Notes under the pieces: generated by a model
What the model saw: the letters and a program-made list of their open reading frames with translations, nothing else
Database searches by the model: none
What the model was told of the DNA's origin: nothing
Assembly (NCBI GenBank): GCA_046484325.1
Contig: JAWOJB010000026.1
Coordinates: 1-10,550 of the forward strand
Length of the DNA stretch: 10,550 nucleotides
Direction: 5' to 3'
Source of the DNA: JAWOJB01 sp046484325
Lineage (GTDB): Bacteria > Actinomycetota > Acidimicrobiia > Spongiisociales > ZC4RG35
In this document: positions 9,789 to 10,550 of the stretch, piece by piece
Layout of the letters: each line of letters begins with the position of its first letter
How positions within the stretch are numbered: position 1 is the stretch's first letter
Position numbers and translations under genes: made by a program

Positions 9789-10550
9789 GTGCTGATCGTC
9801 CAGCGACCCCAGATCCACGAAGAGCAGATCACGGACCTCAGGTCACGGTTCGTGGTGGAGCCGCTGGAGCCCGGCTTCGGATACACGCTCGGCAACACAC
9901 TGCGACGGACCCTGCTGTCCCGGGTACCCGGTGCGGCGGTGACCTCGCTGCAGATCGAGGGTGTCCAGCACGAGTTCTCGACCGTGCCGGGCGTGGTGGA
10001 GGACGTCGTCGACATCATCCTCAACGTCAAGCGGATCGTGGTCCGGATGGCCGACCACGATCCCCAGACGCTGTACCTGTCCGCCAAGGGGGCGGGCGAG
10101 GTGAAGGCCGGCGATCTCAAGGTGCCGGCGGGCGTCGAGATCGTGAACCCGGACTTCCACATCGCCACCATGTCCGCCGACGGAAGGCTCGAGATGGAGC
10201 TGGTGGTCGCTCCCGGCGTCGGGTACCGGAGCGCAGAGTCGAACAAGGGAACCGGGGCGATCGGGGTGATCCCGATCGACTCGATCTTCTCGCCGGTCCG
10301 CAAGGTCGCCTACGTCGTGGAGAGCACCCAGGTCGGCCAGATGACCAACTTCGACCGCCTCGTGCTCGACGTCGAGACCAACGGCGCCATCCCTCCCTCC
10401 GAGGCGGTGTCCTCGGCCGGCAAGACGCTGCGGGAGCTCCTCTCGCTGTTCGCCGACATGGGGGAAGGCGTCGGCCTGGAGCTCGGCGACGTCCAGATCG
10501 GTGACAGCGGCTCGCCCGACCTCGAGCTTCCCATCGAGGCGCTCGACCTG
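9789..10550 (+). CDS. rpoA: DNA-directed RNA polymerase subunit alpha (partial, 3' end outside window)
   Basis: The frame is open for 254 codons to the window edge. The alpha dimer scaffolds assembly of RNA polymerase. Conserved blocks of the N-terminal domain are all present: EPLEPGFGYTLGNTLRRTLL (24-43), VEDVVDIILNVK (70-81), IPIDSIFSPVRKVAYVVE (161-178) and VGQMTNFDRLVLDVETNG (182-199). Residues from about 236 are the linker, and LELPIEALDL (245-254) is the lead-in to the C-terminal domain, which is cut off. The start is GTG at 9789, with GGGAG (9776-9780) 8 nt upstream; the family begins with a similar LIxQRP motif. The 28-nt spacer after rpsD shows no promoter. Confidence 0.98.
   Translation, partial: MLIVQRPQIHEEQITDLRSRFVVEPLEPGFGYTLGNTLRRTLLSRVPGAAVTSLQIEGVQHEFSTVPGVVEDVVDIILNVKRIVVRMADHDPQTLYLSAKGAGEVKAGDLKVPAGVEIVNPDFHIATMSADGRLEMELVVAPGVGYRSAESNKGTGAIGVIPIDSIFSPVRKVAYVVESTQVGQMTNFDRLVLDVETNGAIPPSEAVSSAGKTLRELLSLFADMGEGVGLELGDVQIGDSGSPDLELPIEALDL

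Noticed and set aside
8942..10303. 453-codon minus-strand frame over rpsK-rpsD-rpoA
   Set aside because: It is a shadow of clear plus-strand genes. The composition is typical of antisense translation in GC-rich DNA.

Overview
The window is a stretch of a bacterial ribosomal-protein supercluster (the S10-spc-alpha region), read entirely on the + strand. By eye the DNA is very GC-rich, codons mostly end in G or C, and GTG and TTG starts are used. The gene order secY-adk-map-rpmJ-rpsM-rpsK-rpsD-rpoA, a short adenylate kinase without a LID domain, a zinc-type S14 and the N-terminus of S4 all suggest a high-GC Actinomycetota. A deep lineage such as Acidimicrobiia is my best guess, but this is inference and no marker in the window proves it.

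Layout. Positions 1-200 hold the 3' end of rpsC with an acidic tail. Positions 208-4567 are a very compact run: rplP, rpmC, rpsQ, rplN, rplX, rplE, rpsZ (S14), rpsH, rplF, rplR, rpsE, rpmD. Most junctions are 4-nt stop/start overlaps or gaps of about 10 nt or less, and the S10 and spc blocks are joined without a gap at rpsQ/rplN. The density then changes. rplO, secY, adk and map (4626-7986) are separated by spacers of 58, 107, 97 and 40 nt. Three of these spacers carry perfect heptanucleotide tandem arrays and short hairpins. A 266-nt gap (7987-8252) follows map, where relatives usually carry infA. It has no infA but has a good sigma70-type promoter. After it come rpmJ, rpsM, rpsK, rpsD and the first 254 codons of rpoA, which runs off the end. 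No gene-free stretch exceeds 300 bases. I see no tRNA, rRNA, CRISPR array, insertion sequence or foreign island.

How the genes work together. Most products are parts of the 30S and 50S ribosomal subunits. secY supplies the membrane channel into which ribosomes deliver proteins. map removes initiator methionine from new chains. adk balances adenine nucleotides. rpoA encodes the alpha subunit of RNA polymerase. Co-transcription of this set is the standard logic of the region.

The window is mostly conserved housekeeping DNA, and I do not see a new enzymatic system in it. The unusual signal is in the spacers. The arrays before rplO and after secY are exact reverse complements over 25 nt, so they bracket rplO-secY as an inverted repeat. 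The second array is also an exact 8-nt complement of the adk translation start, and the adk Shine-Dalgarno lies in a perfect 8-bp hairpin. Other points of note are the missing infA, a 36-codon reading frame that exactly bridges rplO and an SD-less secY, and an unusual His-Cys-Cys-Cys candidate zinc site in S4.
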